Positions 1 through 6,792 of a stretch of 9,788 nt of DNA are shown in pieces (the first letter of the stretch is position 1; each line of letters opens with the position of its first letter). The translations under genes and the position numbers were made by a program. The notes under the pieces were generated by a model, which saw only the letters and a program-made list of their open reading frames with translations, made no database searches and was not told where the DNA came from. Source of the DNA: an uncultured Oscillospiraceae bacterium (GTDB taxonomy: Bacteria; Bacillota; Clostridia; Oscillospirales; Oscillospiraceae); the NCBI GenBank assembly GCA_910587785.1, contig CAJUOA010000111.1, positions 1 through 9,788 on the forward strand, read 5' to 3'.

Positions 1-171
1 ATAATCTGCCATCAACTCCATTTTGGGGCTTGACTTTTTATTCGCAGGCTTACATATGGCAAGATAGATATCATTCCGTTGCTTACAATTTGCCGGGGGC
101 GGGGGTTATTTTGACGGCTCACGTATGTACAGGGCTAGGTCAATGACCTTCCATTCGCCTGTGTTGGGCGC

Positions 172-426
172 CTATTTTTTATCCAGAATCCAGCTATGGC
201 CGCAGTTCTGACAGAGGCATACTTTCTGCATGATTGCCTTGGTCTTTTCGCTCCCCTTGGACTTCTTCCAGACCAGATTTGACAGCCCCAAAGTGGAGAC
301 GGCAGTAAGCGCCCGGGCGGTGTTGTTCAGATGCCCGCCGATCCCGTTGCCGTGCTTTTTCGTTTTACTCCCAGTTTCTTCCATCAAAATCGTTACATTT
401 TCGCTTTGGCACTCCGGACAAATTAT
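172..426 (-). CDS. small double zinc-ribbon protein, start uncertain
   Basis: The frame reads about 84 residues. Near the N-terminus is a CPEC pair (residues 3-6) and near the C-terminus a second pair, CQNCG (72-76), the usual layout of a small protein folding around one zinc ion. The middle is Gly/Ala/Thr/Ser-rich and Lys-rich (KKHGNGIGGHLNNTARAL). The first ATG in frame (382-384) or the TTG before it (385-387) would discard the first CxxC, so translation more likely begins upstream. The only codons left before an in-frame TAA at 427-429 are ATA (424-426) and ATT (421-423). A Shine-Dalgarno-like GAGAGG at 435-440 lies 8 nt before the ATA. Either a rare non-ATG start is used or the original ATG was lost. 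It follows the broken XRE gene on the same strand by about 57 nt and may be co-transcribed with it. Function is unknown; metal binding and possible nucleic-acid contact are inferred from the motif only. Confidence 0.55.
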   Translation of the reverse strand: MICPECQSENVTILMEETGSKTKKHGNGIGGHLNNTARALTAVSTLGLSNLVWKKSKGSEKTKAIMQKVCLCQNCGHSWILDKK

Positions 427-687
427 TTATGTACCCTCTCTTTCTTTTTTGCGTATCCAAGTTGGACACGTTTATTTTTTCTCTTAGGTTTTTCTATTTC
501 CGAAAATTGTATGACCTTGCGCTGGGTTTTTAGCCTGTTCGGCAGGCGAATAACGTCGGATGATATTATCAATGATCTCGCGGTCATCTGGGGACGCCGC
601 TCGATAAGTATAGAGAAGTGCATCTTCAGCAGGTGTCATCTCCATCGGCGGTAAGGTTTCTTGAGGAGGCGAGGACGAATATCCCAG

Positions 688-695
688 CAGAAAGT
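688..695. repeat. target site duplication, left copy (CAGAAAGT)
   Basis: An 8-bp direct repeat lies immediately outside the left inverted repeat. On the coding strand of the XRE gene it reads ACTTTCTG, within the codons for DFL. Confidence 0.85.
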
Positions 696-719
696 GAGGC
701 TTCGGTAGAATGTGTGGGT
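696..719 (+). repeat. left terminal inverted repeat
   Basis: This is the left end of the element, beginning GAGGCTTCGG. Its last 20 bases match the reverse complement of 936-955 exactly. Confidence 0.88.
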
Positions 720-750
720 AGGAAAATCAGATATGGGCAGCATCTGCCAG

Positions 751-770
751 AGAGGGGCGCAAGCCCCTCT
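751..770. repeat. perfect 8-bp stem-loop inside the element
   Basis: AGAGGGGC pairs with GCCCCTCT around a GCAA tetraloop, a GNRA-type loop that is unusually stable in RNA. A smaller hairpin GGCAG-CAT-CTGCC (736-748) lies just before it. Confidence 0.7.
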
Positions 771-782
771 TGACTACCTGCA

Positions 783-860
783 AGCACTGTGGCGCAAGGC
801 TGTCAAGGCCGCCGCAGGCGAGGCAAAGCCGGTGCCTTGACTGGCTTGTGACACGGTGCT
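783..860. repeat. long imperfect hairpin in the element, 27-bp arms
   Basis: Bases 783-809 pair with 834-860. There are 22 Watson-Crick pairs, two G-U pairs and three mismatches, with a perfect inner 8 bp (GTCAAGGC / GCCTTGAC) and a 24-nt loop. This occupies the centre of the element and would form a strong structure in RNA or single-stranded DNA. Confidence 0.75.
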
Positions 861-935
861 ATTTTCAGCCCTTTTTTGTGTACCACTCCAAATGCCTGAA
901 AACCATTACTATGGCTGATTTTCAGCAAATCTGCC

Positions 936-959
936 ACCCACACATTCTACCGAAGAGCC
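936..959 (-). repeat. right terminal inverted repeat
   Basis: Read on the minus strand, this end begins GGCTCTTCGG, the form closer to known ISL3-type termini. It differs from the left end at three of the four outermost bases. Confidence 0.88.
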
Positions 960-967
960 CAGAAAGT
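960..967. repeat. target site duplication, right copy (CAGAAAGT)
   Basis: This is identical to 688-695 and immediately outside the right inverted repeat. Collapsing the two copies restores the XRE reading frame. Confidence 0.85.
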
Positions 968-1139
968 CCGTAGATGTACTAAAGAAATCTGCAATCCCCA
1001 TAGTGATCGCAAAATTTGGTTCGCGCTTTCCTGTTTCCCACATTGCAATTGTGCCGCTCGCAACGTTTAGCTCCGCGGCAAGCTGTGCCTGGGTAAGTTC
1101 TTTTTCCCGTCTAAGTTGCTTCAACCTATCTGAAAACAA

Positions 1140-1296
1140 GCTATCACCGCCTAGGATTACATATTGCCAAAATATCGCATTAGGTAAAAAGAATTCTCAC
1201 AAAAGGCTAATATCTCTTTTGGCAAATCTCACTAAGGACATGAACGACATCTGTTATATAGTTATCTCACGTTCTGTTAGAAACGGGGGTGAACCA
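1140..1296. promoter_or_regulatory. divergent regulatory region with paired TTTTGGCAA sites
   Basis: This intergenic stretch separates the broken XRE gene (minus) from the XRE-sbcD-sbcC operon (plus). TTGCCAAAA at 1164-1172 and TTTTGGCAA at 1217-1225 are exact inverted copies. Inside them ATTAG (1179-1183) mirrors CTAAT (1207-1211), so the region is a loose dyad of about 62 bp. Two oppositely oriented sites, one before each gene, fit binding by one or both XRE proteins (inference). Toward the operon there is an extended -10-like TGTTATATA (1252-1260) with no good -35. A further partial dyad CGTT...AACG lies at 1270-1285. The plus gene has the Shine-Dalgarno GGGGGTGA at 1285-1292. Confidence 0.5.
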
Positions 1297-1554
1297 ATGA
1301 AAACTTGTTTCAGAATACGTGAATTGCGGCAAAAAGCAGGACTAACACAGGGAGAACTAGCGAGAAGGGTAGGGTTGCGCTCTTCCTCGACCGTAACTAT
1401 GTGGGAATCGGGGGAGCGAGTGCCTAAGAGCGAGATTCTCCCGCGGCTGTCTGCTGAACTGGGGTGCACCATCGACGAGCTTTACGGCCTGGACCCGCCC
1501 AAGCAGGAAGCCAACGGCCCGGGGCGTAGCCGAAACAAAACGAAGGAAAGGTGA
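1297..1554 (+). CDS. XRE/Cro-like transcriptional regulator
   Basis: This is an 85-residue DNA-binding protein made almost entirely of one helix-turn-helix. LTQGELARRVGLRSSSTVTM (residues 16-35) is followed by WESGERVPKSEILPRLSAEL and the typical end CTIDELYGL. The short tail (residues 68-85) is polar and probably flexible. ATG 1297 is chosen because GGGGGTGA lies 4 nt upstream and the HTH begins at the usual distance from it. An open frame extends further upstream, but it runs antisense through the other XRE gene. Only 6 nt separate its stop from sbcD, whose ribosome binding site overlaps this stop codon, so the three genes are very probably one transcript. It likely regulates its own operon through the TTTTGGCAA sites; that role is inferred from position and family. 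Confidence 0.88.
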   Translation: MKTCFRIRELRQKAGLTQGELARRVGLRSSSTVTMWESGERVPKSEILPRLSAELGCTIDELYGLDPPKQEANGPGRSRNKTKER

Positions 1555-1560
1555 TTTTGT

Positions 1561-2700
1561 ATGAAGTTGATCCATCTTTCTGACCTGCACCTGGGCAAGC
1601 GGGTCAACGAGTTCTCTATGCTGGAAGATCAGCAGTATATCCTAAAGGAGATTCTTCAAATCATGGACCGGGAGCGGCCCCAGGCTGTAATCATCGCTGG
1701 GGATGTCTATGACAAGTCGGTACCCTCTGCCGAGGCAGTGACCTTGCTGGACGATTTCCTGGTACGGCTGTCCCGGCGGAAGGTCCAGGTTTTTGTCATC
1801 AGCGGCAATCACGACTCCCCGGAGCGTATGGCCTTTGGCGGGCGGCTGATGGAGGAGAGCGGGGTCCACATGGCCCCTGTCTACAACGGGAAGGCGGTTC
1901 TCTTCACTTTGGAGGATGAATACGGCCCGGTAAATCTCTACCTGCTCCCCTTTTTAAAGCCCGCCCACATCCGGCGCTTTTTCCCGGAGCGGGAGATTTC
2001 CTCCTACACCGGCGCACTATCCGCGGCAGTTGAGGAAATGGCCGTGGACACCGCCCTCCGGAATGTGCTGGTGACCCATCAGTTTGTCACTGGAGCTGAG
2101 CGGTGCGAGTCGGAGGAGCTTTCGGTGGGCGGGACCGACAACGTAGATGTATCGGCCTTTGACCCCTTTGACTATGTGGCTCTGGGGCACCTCCACGGTC
2201 CCCAGCAGGTGGGGCGGGAGACGGTGCGTTACTGCGGGACCCCCTTGAAATATTCCTTTTCCGAGGCAAGCCATCACAAGTCGGTCACTGTTGTGGAGCT
2301 GGGTCCAAAAGGAGACGTAGCGGTACGCACGATCCCCCTGATGCCGATGCGGGATATGGTGGAACTGCGGGGGACCTACAAGGAGTTGACCCTCCTGGAG
2401 TTTTATCAAGGGACCACCTACCAGCAGGACTACGTCCACATCACGCTTACGGACGAAGAGGATGTGCCCAACGCGGTGGGTAAGCTGCGTACCATCTACC
2501 ACAACCTGATGAAGCTGGACTATGACAACCAGCGCACTCGGGCGGGAGGTGTCGCCGGCAGGGTGGAGGACCTGGAGCGGAAATCGCCTATGGAGCTGTT
2601 GGAGGAATTTTACGAGCAGCAGAACGGGCGCCCCATGGACCAGATCCAGCGGGACTTTGCCCGGGAGCTGATGGAGCAGATATGGGAGGGAGAGGCATGA
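1561..2700 (+). CDS. sbcD: SbcD, nuclease subunit of the SbcCD (Mre11-Rad50) complex
   Basis: This is the manganese-dependent phosphoesterase that, with SbcC, opens DNA hairpins, trims protein-blocked or palindromic ends and takes part in double-strand break processing. The Mre11-type metal ligands are all present: DLHLGK (Asp8, His10), GDVYD (Asp48), GNHD (Asn83, His84, Asp85), VTHQF (His173) and GHLH (His210, His212). The nuclease domain covers roughly residues 1-240, followed by the capping domain and a C-terminal SbcC-binding segment (MELLEEFYEQQNGRPMD). At 379 residues it is a normal length. AAAGG at 1547-1551 sits 9 nt before the ATG and overlaps the upstream stop. The stop codon overlaps the sbcC start (ATGA), which implies coupled translation. 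There is no sign of decay, in contrast with much of the window. Confidence 0.96.
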   Translation: MKLIHLSDLHLGKRVNEFSMLEDQQYILKEILQIMDRERPQAVIIAGDVYDKSVPSAEAVTLLDDFLVRLSRRKVQVFVISGNHDSPERMAFGGRLMEESGVHMAPVYNGKAVLFTLEDEYGPVNLYLLPFLKPAHIRRFFPEREISSYTGALSAAVEEMAVDTALRNVLVTHQFVTGAERCESEELSVGGTDNVDVSAFDPFDYVALGHLHGPQQVGRETVRYCGTPLKYSFSEASHHKSVTVVELGPKGDVAVRTIPLMPMRDMVELRGTYKELTLLEFYQGTTYQQDYVHITLTDEEDVPNAVGKLRTIYHNLMKLDYDNQRTRAGGVAGRVEDLERKSPMELLEEFYEQQNGRPMDQIQRDFARELMEQIWEGEA

Positions 2701-5700
2701 GACCGCTGAAATTGACTATGTCCGCCTTTGGGCCCTATGCCGGCCAGGTGGAGCTGGAGCTGGAGAAGCTGGGGTCCCAGGGCCTGTACCTGATTACCGG
2801 GGACACAGGGGCGGGGAAGACCACCATCTTCGATGCCATCACCTATGCTCTCTACGGCGAGCCCAGCGGAGACACCCGAAGCGCCGCCATGTTCCGCTCC
2901 AAATACGCCCTGCCAGATACCCCTACCCAGGTGGAGCTGGTCTTTGCCTACAGGGGCAAGACCTACACCGTCCGGCGCAATCCCGAGTATGAGCGCCCCG
3001 CCAAGCGGGGCGGGGGCACCACCACCCAGAAGGCGGACGCAGAGCTGGAGCTTCCTGACGGACACCTAGTGACCCGGATGAAGGACGTGAACAGCGAGAT
3101 CGTCAAAATCATCGGCTTGGACCGAAAACAGTTCACCCAAATCGCCATGATTGCCCAAGGAGACTTTCTCAAGCTCCTCCTGGCGGACACCAAAGCCCGA
3201 CAGGAGATTTTTCGGGAGATTTTCCAAACCCGGTACTACATGGTTTTTCAGGAACGGCTCAAGGGAAAGGCCGGCGAGTTGCAGCGAGACTGCGATACCC
3301 TCCGGGCCAGCGTGCAGCAGTACATCGCCGGGGTAGCCTGTCCCGAGGATCACCCCTTGCGGGACGTCCTGGAGGGGGCACGGACGGGAGCTGGGTCTTT
3401 TCAGGAGACACTGGAGCTGATCCAGACCCTGATCTGCAGGGACCAAACAGCCTATGAGGAGTCCCAGGCCGTTTTGGACCGGCTGGACAAAGAGCAGGAG
3501 ACGGTAACAGCCAAGCTGGCCAAGGCGGAGGAGGCAGAAAAAACCCGAAGACAGCTCTCTCAGGCCGTGGAACGGAGGGGGGCGGAGCAGGCCGCCATGG
3601 AGGAGGCCCGATCTCGACTGGAGGAGGAGCAGGGCAAGGCCCCACAGCAGGAAATGTTGGCCCGGGAGATGGCCGCGCTGGAGGAGGATGCCCCGCGGTA
3701 TCAAAGCCTGGCCACCCGACAGGAGGAGCTCCAGGCCCTGACGGAACAGATCGCGCAGATACGGGAGGACCAGTCCGCCAAAGACCGGCAGCGTGAGGAG
3801 CAGGCAGTCCGGCTGGACGCCCTGAGGAGGGAATACGCCGCCCTGTCGGAGGTGGGGACGGAGCGGGAACGGCTGGAGGGAGAGCGGAAACGCACCCAAG
3901 ACAGTCAGGCCGTCCTGACCACCCTGGCGCGGGACCTCCAGACATGGCAGGACCAGAACAGGCAGCTCCGGGAGGGGCAGGCGGCCTGCGAGGCCCTCTA
4001 CGCCCGGCGGGACGCCATGGCCGCCGGTCTGGAGGAGCGGAACGGGCTCCTGAAAGAGAAGCGGGACCTTTGGCTTGCCTCCGGGGGGCTGGCCTCCGAG
4101 AAGGAAAAGCTGCTCAGCCGGCAGACGGAGGTCCAGAAGCGGCTGGAGCTTATCCTGGAGCTGATCGCCCTCTCCCGGGACTGTCAGGAGGCCGGCCAGT
4201 CCCTGGAAAAGGCGCAGGGAGATTACCAGGCGGCCCGGCGCGAGGAGGAGCGGGCGGGGGCGGACTACCGGCAGAAGAACCGGGCTTTCCTGGACGAGCA
4301 GGCGGGCATCCTGGCCCAGTCCCTCGCCGAGGGGGAGCCCTGCCCCGTGTGCGGAGCCACCCATCACCCCGCCCCTGCCCAGGTGTCCGACCAGGCCCCC
4401 ACAGAGGCGAAGCTTAACGAGGCAAAGGCGGCCTTCGAGGCCGCCCAGCAGAAGACCAGCGAAAAGAGCCTCCAGGCGGGACAGCGCAGGACCGCCCTGG
4501 AGGAACGGGAGGGCCAGCTGCTGAGCCGGATGGCGGTCTGCGTGGAGACGCCCTCCCTCTCCGAAGCGGACGCACAGCTTGCCGCCTGCCAGGCGGAGGC
4601 GGAACAGGCCCAGGACCGGGTCCACAGAGAACTGCTGGACACGGAGGCCCTGTTGATCCGCCGGGAGGAACTGGGCCGGGAGATCGAAGACCTGGAACAG
4701 GCTATCATCCAGCTGACCGCGCAACAGGAAGAACTGCGGGGGCAAATCGGTCAGGCGGAACGGGACCAGAGTATGTTACAGGGCAGTCAGAAGCAGCTGG
4801 AGGGAAAGCTTCAGCCCCAGCTGGAGGAGCGGGGCTGTTCCATGGAGGATGCCCCGGCCCATATTGAGGCGGAGCTGCGGCAGGCAGAGAAAACCCTGAC
4901 TTGGCTGACAGAGCAGTTGACGGCGGCAGAGGACCGTCTGGCCCGGAAAAACGAGTTGGCGGATATTCTCCCCCAGCGGGAACAGGCCAACCGGGAGCTG
5001 GAGGAGGCCCTTTCTGCCCTCCGGCTAAAGCTGGCCGGGGCCGGAAGCCGGGAGAAAGAACTCCGGCGGCAGATTGATGACATGCGCAGGGAGCTGAAGC
5101 ACCCGGACATTCAGTCGGCGGAAGCCAGACTGTCCGCCCTTCGGGCAGAGCGGGATCGGCTGGCGGATGCCCTCAAGGGGGCGGAGGACGCTTATGGGGC
5201 GTGCAAAAGTGCGCTGGCCGGCACGGATTCCACCATCCGGAGCCTCTCCCAGCTTCTGGAGAATGGGGAGCAGGTGGACGTGGAGAGCCAGCGGGCCCGG
5301 GGAGAGGAACTATCTGGGGAACGGGCCCAGGCGGCGGAGAAGCAGCGGAACGTCCATACCCGTTTGATCACTAATCAGACCGCGCTGAAGAATATCCAAG
5401 GGGGAGCTGATGATCTGGAGCGGTTGGAGAAGCAGTATACCTGGATACGCGCCCTGTCCAACACGGCTAACGGCGCGCTCTCCGGCAAGGAGCGCATATC
5501 CCTGGAGACCTATATCCAGCGGAACTTCTTCGAGCGCATTATCCAGCGGGCCAACCTGCGCTTTATGGTCATGTCCGGCGGACAGTATGAGCTCAAACGC
5601 CGGGCCCAGGCGGAGGACAACCGCAGTCAGAGCGGCCTGGAGCTGGACGTGATAGACCACTACAATGGCTCAGAGCGCAGTGTGCGTTCTCTGTCAGGCG

Positions 5701-5987
5701 GCGAGTCGTTCAAAGCATCGCTTTCCCTGGCCTTGGGCCTCTCTGATGAGATCCAGTCCACTGCCGGAGGTATCCGCCTGGACACCATGTTTGTAGACGA
5801 GGGGTTTGGTTCCCTGGATGAAGAGTCCCTTCAACAGGCCATCCGGGTACTTACCGGGCTTACAGAGGGAAACCGGTTGGTGGGTATCATCTCCCATGTA
5901 ACGGAGCTGAAAGAGAAAATTGACCAGCAGATTGTGGTCACCAAGAACCGTACCGGCGGCAGTCAGGCAGAACTTGTGGTGAGATAA
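2697..5987 (+). CDS. sbcC: SbcC, Rad50-like ATPase subunit of SbcCD
   Basis: This 1096-residue SMC-like ATPase holds DNA ends and controls the SbcD nuclease. Walker A is GDTGAGKTT (residues 35-43) and the Q-loop region is around FTQIAMIAQGDF. Two long Glu/Arg/Gln-rich coiled coils follow, broken by the zinc hook CPVC (549-552, context GEPCPVCGATHHP) that dimerises the arms. The C-terminal head holds the ABC signature SLSGGES (about 998-1004) and Walker B with LDTMFVDEGFGSLD (1028-1041), ending near the D-loop and the H-loop histidine in IISHVTEL. The start ATG 2697 overlaps the sbcD stop and has GGGAGG at 2684-2689; the upstream in-frame ATG at 2682 lies inside that ribosome site. The length is normal for Firmicutes SbcC. 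The sequence is markedly GC-rich, so large antisense frames here are shadows. No clear terminator follows. Confidence 0.96.
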   Translation: MRPLKLTMSAFGPYAGQVELELEKLGSQGLYLITGDTGAGKTTIFDAITYALYGEPSGDTRSAAMFRSKYALPDTPTQVELVFAYRGKTYTVRRNPEYERPAKRGGGTTTQKADAELELPDGHLVTRMKDVNSEIVKIIGLDRKQFTQIAMIAQGDFLKLLLADTKARQEIFREIFQTRYYMVFQERLKGKAGELQRDCDTLRASVQQYIAGVACPEDHPLRDVLEGARTGAGSFQETLELIQTLICRDQTAYEESQAVLDRLDKEQETVTAKLAKAEEAEKTRRQLSQAVERRGAEQAAMEEARSRLEEEQGKAPQQEMLAREMAALEEDAPRYQSLATRQEELQALTEQIAQIREDQSAKDRQREEQAVRLDALRREYAALSEVGTERERLEGERKRTQDSQAVLTTLARDLQTWQDQNRQLREGQAACEALYARRDAMAAGLEERNGLLKEKRDLWLASGGLASEKEKLLSRQTEVQKRLELILELIALSRDCQEAGQSLEKAQGDYQAARREEERAGADYRQKNRAFLDEQAGILAQSLAEGEPCPVCGATHHPAPAQVSDQAPTEAKLNEAKAAFEAAQQKTSEKSLQAGQRRTALEEREGQLLSRMAVCVETPSLSEADAQLAACQAEAEQAQDRVHRELLDTEALLIRREELGREIEDLEQAIIQLTAQQEELRGQIGQAERDQSMLQGSQKQLEGKLQPQLEERGCSMEDAPAHIEAELRQAEKTLTWLTEQLTAAEDRLARKNELADILPQREQANRELEEALSALRLKLAGAGSREKELRRQIDDMRRELKHPDIQSAEARLSALRAERDRLADALKGAEDAYGACKSALAGTDSTIRSLSQLLENGEQVDVESQRARGEELSGERAQAAEKQRNVHTRLITNQTALKNIQGGADDLERLEKQYTWIRALSNTANGALSGKERISLETYIQRNFFERIIQRANLRFMVMSGGQYELKRRAQAEDNRSQSGLELDVIDHYNGSERSVRSLSGGESFKASLSLALGLSDEIQSTAGGIRLDTMFVDEGFGSLDEESLQQAIRVLTGLTEGNRLVGIISHVTELKEKIDQQIVVTKNRTGGSQAELVVR

Positions 5988-6143
5988 GTGTTTCGAGTAG
6001 AGTGCAGAAGCTTTGATGTTTCGTGCTGTTGTGCCTTCGCAAAGGCCGGAGAAAAAATAATCAAGGTGCCGTTTGTAGGCTCGATTATCGGAGGAGCAGT
6101 AGGTATGGCAGTTTGCGGATTGATATCGCTTTCAACAACTGAG
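5988..6143 (+). other. short glycine-zipper reading frame, possible gene remnant
   Basis: Directly after the sbcC stop, a GTG-initiated frame encodes a hydrophobic stretch with a glycine zipper (VPFVGSIIGGAVGMAVCGLI), preceded by FAKAGEKIIK and a CCC run. The frame stays open to 6467, but beyond about 6143 it is antisense to a SprT-like remnant, so only this part might be genuine. The opposite strand is also free of stops here, so direction is not certain. GGTGAG lies shortly before the GTG but belongs to the end of sbcC. I do not recognise the family. It could be the tail of a membrane protein, a small membrane-active peptide or a chance frame. Confidence 0.3.
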
Positions 6144-6476
6144 CTAGCCTCCCCCGGCAGTCATCTGTTTGAGGCAGTCCATGCACATCATGCACATGAT
6201 GTTGACCTCCTTCGTGGCCTGGATGGACTGACCACAGCAGGGGCAGACGTACTTGCGGGTACTGCTGGGCTTCTTGGCCTTCGGCTCTTTATCGTCACCG
6301 AAGGCTCCGGCGCGGGAGATGGTCAGCTTATTGCGCCAATGCTGGGCGGTACAAAAGGTCCTGAGGACAGGGGCTGGTTGGATGATGGAGTAGCCAATTT
6401 GGGGGGCATAGTCAATCAGCAGGCCCCACTTCTCTGCCTCCTCCTTGAAGCGCGATGTATTGTGTAAAGGGTGATT
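6144..6476 (-). pseudogene. C-terminal remnant of a SprT-like zinc-metalloprotease-fold protein
   Basis: Read on the minus strand, 110 residues remain. They begin LHNTSRFKEEAEKWGLLIDY, continue with the APQIGYSIIQP region and end in a zinc ribbon: CPCCGQSIQATKEVNIMC, then CMDC and the tail LKQMTAGGG, stop at 6144-6146. This matches the downstream half of SprT-like proteins common on conjugative elements of gut Firmicutes (family recognition from memory). The catalytic HExxH helix should precede LHNTSRF, but the frame meets a TGA at 6477-6479 and no such motif is visible in the other frames nearby, so the gene is truncated. ATGTGCATG occurs twice in tandem in the ribbon, giving MCMMCMDC where one copy is expected. 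This points to relaxed selection or a simple slippage duplication. Confidence 0.7.
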
Positions 6477-6565
6477 TCACTATCCAAATACACATTGGCT
6501 GACGGTTCATTTGTGGCAGAATGGCACAGACCAGAAAGATGGTGATCAACCAGCAAGAGAAGATC

Positions 6566-6610
6566 AGAGACGGGAGCGTCCGGGGATGACCTGGGCGCTC
6601 CGTTCTCTTT
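6566..6610 (+). terminator. terminator-like hairpin
   Basis: AGAGACGGGAGCGTCC (6566-6581) pairs with GGGCGCTCCGTTCTCT (6593-6608). It has 13 Watson-Crick pairs, one G-U and two mismatches around an 11-nt loop. The T-tract is very short, so the terminator role is uncertain. Confidence 0.4.
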
Positions 6611-6759
6611 GCCGGCCCTCTACTAAGGCGCACTTACTCACCACCGGCCAAGGGCCGATGGTGGTACTGCCTGGCGGCAGCTGTGTGCTCTCCGGGGGCG
6701 GCTCCGCCGGGGGTGTCCATCCCCTGCCGGAATATACCAGTAGACGCCAACGGCGGCTT

Positions 6760-6787
6760 GTGCATCGGGAGAGTTGCGCCGATGCAC
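6760..6787. repeat. perfect 9-bp stem-loop
   Basis: GTGCATCGG (6760-6768) pairs exactly with CCGATGCAC (6779-6787) around a 10-nt loop (GAGAGTTGCG). Confidence 0.65.
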
Positions 6788-6792
6788 TGAGG

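Larger units (their letters stand above)
696..959. mobile_element. 264-bp non-autonomous inverted-repeat element (MITE-like), possibly ISL3-derived
   Basis: The element has 24-bp terminal inverted repeats. The inner 20 bases (CTTCGGTAGAATGTGTGGGT) are identical at both ends and three of the outer four differ (GAGG against GGCT). It is bounded by an 8-bp direct repeat CAGAAAGT (688-695 and 960-967) and interrupts an XRE gene exactly at that repeat, which is direct evidence of transposition. It carries no transposase. The plus-strand frame 770-973 contains one CxxC but no recognisable domain. The right terminus reading GGCTCTTCGG and the 8-bp duplication fit the ISL3 family of insertion sequences as known, so I infer a deletion derivative mobilised in trans. 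The interior holds two strong stem-loops and a subterminal GAAAATCAG present near both ends in inverted orientation (722-730 and 915-923). Confidence 0.85.
484..1139 (-). pseudogene. XRE-family repressor gene, split by an inserted element
   Basis: The N-terminal part (967-1139) encodes a Cro/CI-type helix-turn-helix: LTQAQLAAELNVASGTIAMW (residues 15-34) followed by ETGKREPNFA. The C-terminal part (484-695) continues with LLGYSSSPPQE and then the helical tail MTPAEDALLYTYRAASPDDR, typical of XRE repressors of phages and conjugative elements. Between them lies a 264-bp element flanked by an 8-bp duplication. Deleting the element and one repeat copy joins GACTTTCTG to CTGGGATATTCG in frame and gives one protein of about 127 residues ending at TAA 484-486. 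As it stands, translation runs into the element and stops at 909-911, giving a 76-residue hybrid with an intact HTH and a foreign tail. The start is taken as TTG at 1137-1139, preceded by AGGCGGTGA. The gene is divergent to a second XRE gene. It probably repressed this region and itself before disruption (inference from family and layout). Confidence 0.85.

Noticed and set aside
30..58. TTGACT plus CATATG as a promoter at the left edge
   Set aside because: The -10 matches only three of six bases and no supported plus-strand gene follows.
770..973. 67-residue plus-strand frame in the element with one CxxC
   Set aside because: It has no ribosome site, most of it lies in the hairpin arms, it runs out through the terminal repeat into the XRE gene, and it has no recognisable transposase motif.
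1003..1296. Upstream extension of the plus-strand XRE gene
   Set aside because: The frame is antisense to the other XRE gene. The ATG at 1297 has a strong ribosome site and gives the normal HTH position.
3066..4745. 559-residue minus-strand open frame inside sbcC
   Set aside because: It is exactly antisense to the GC-rich coiled-coil coding region. Composition is Leu/Gly/Pro-rich with no domain, a frame shadow.
6412..6633. Minus-strand frame with a hydrophobic stretch (possible membrane segment)
   Set aside because: It overlaps the SprT-like remnant in another frame and the 6566-6608 hairpin, with no ribosome site and an unusual start.
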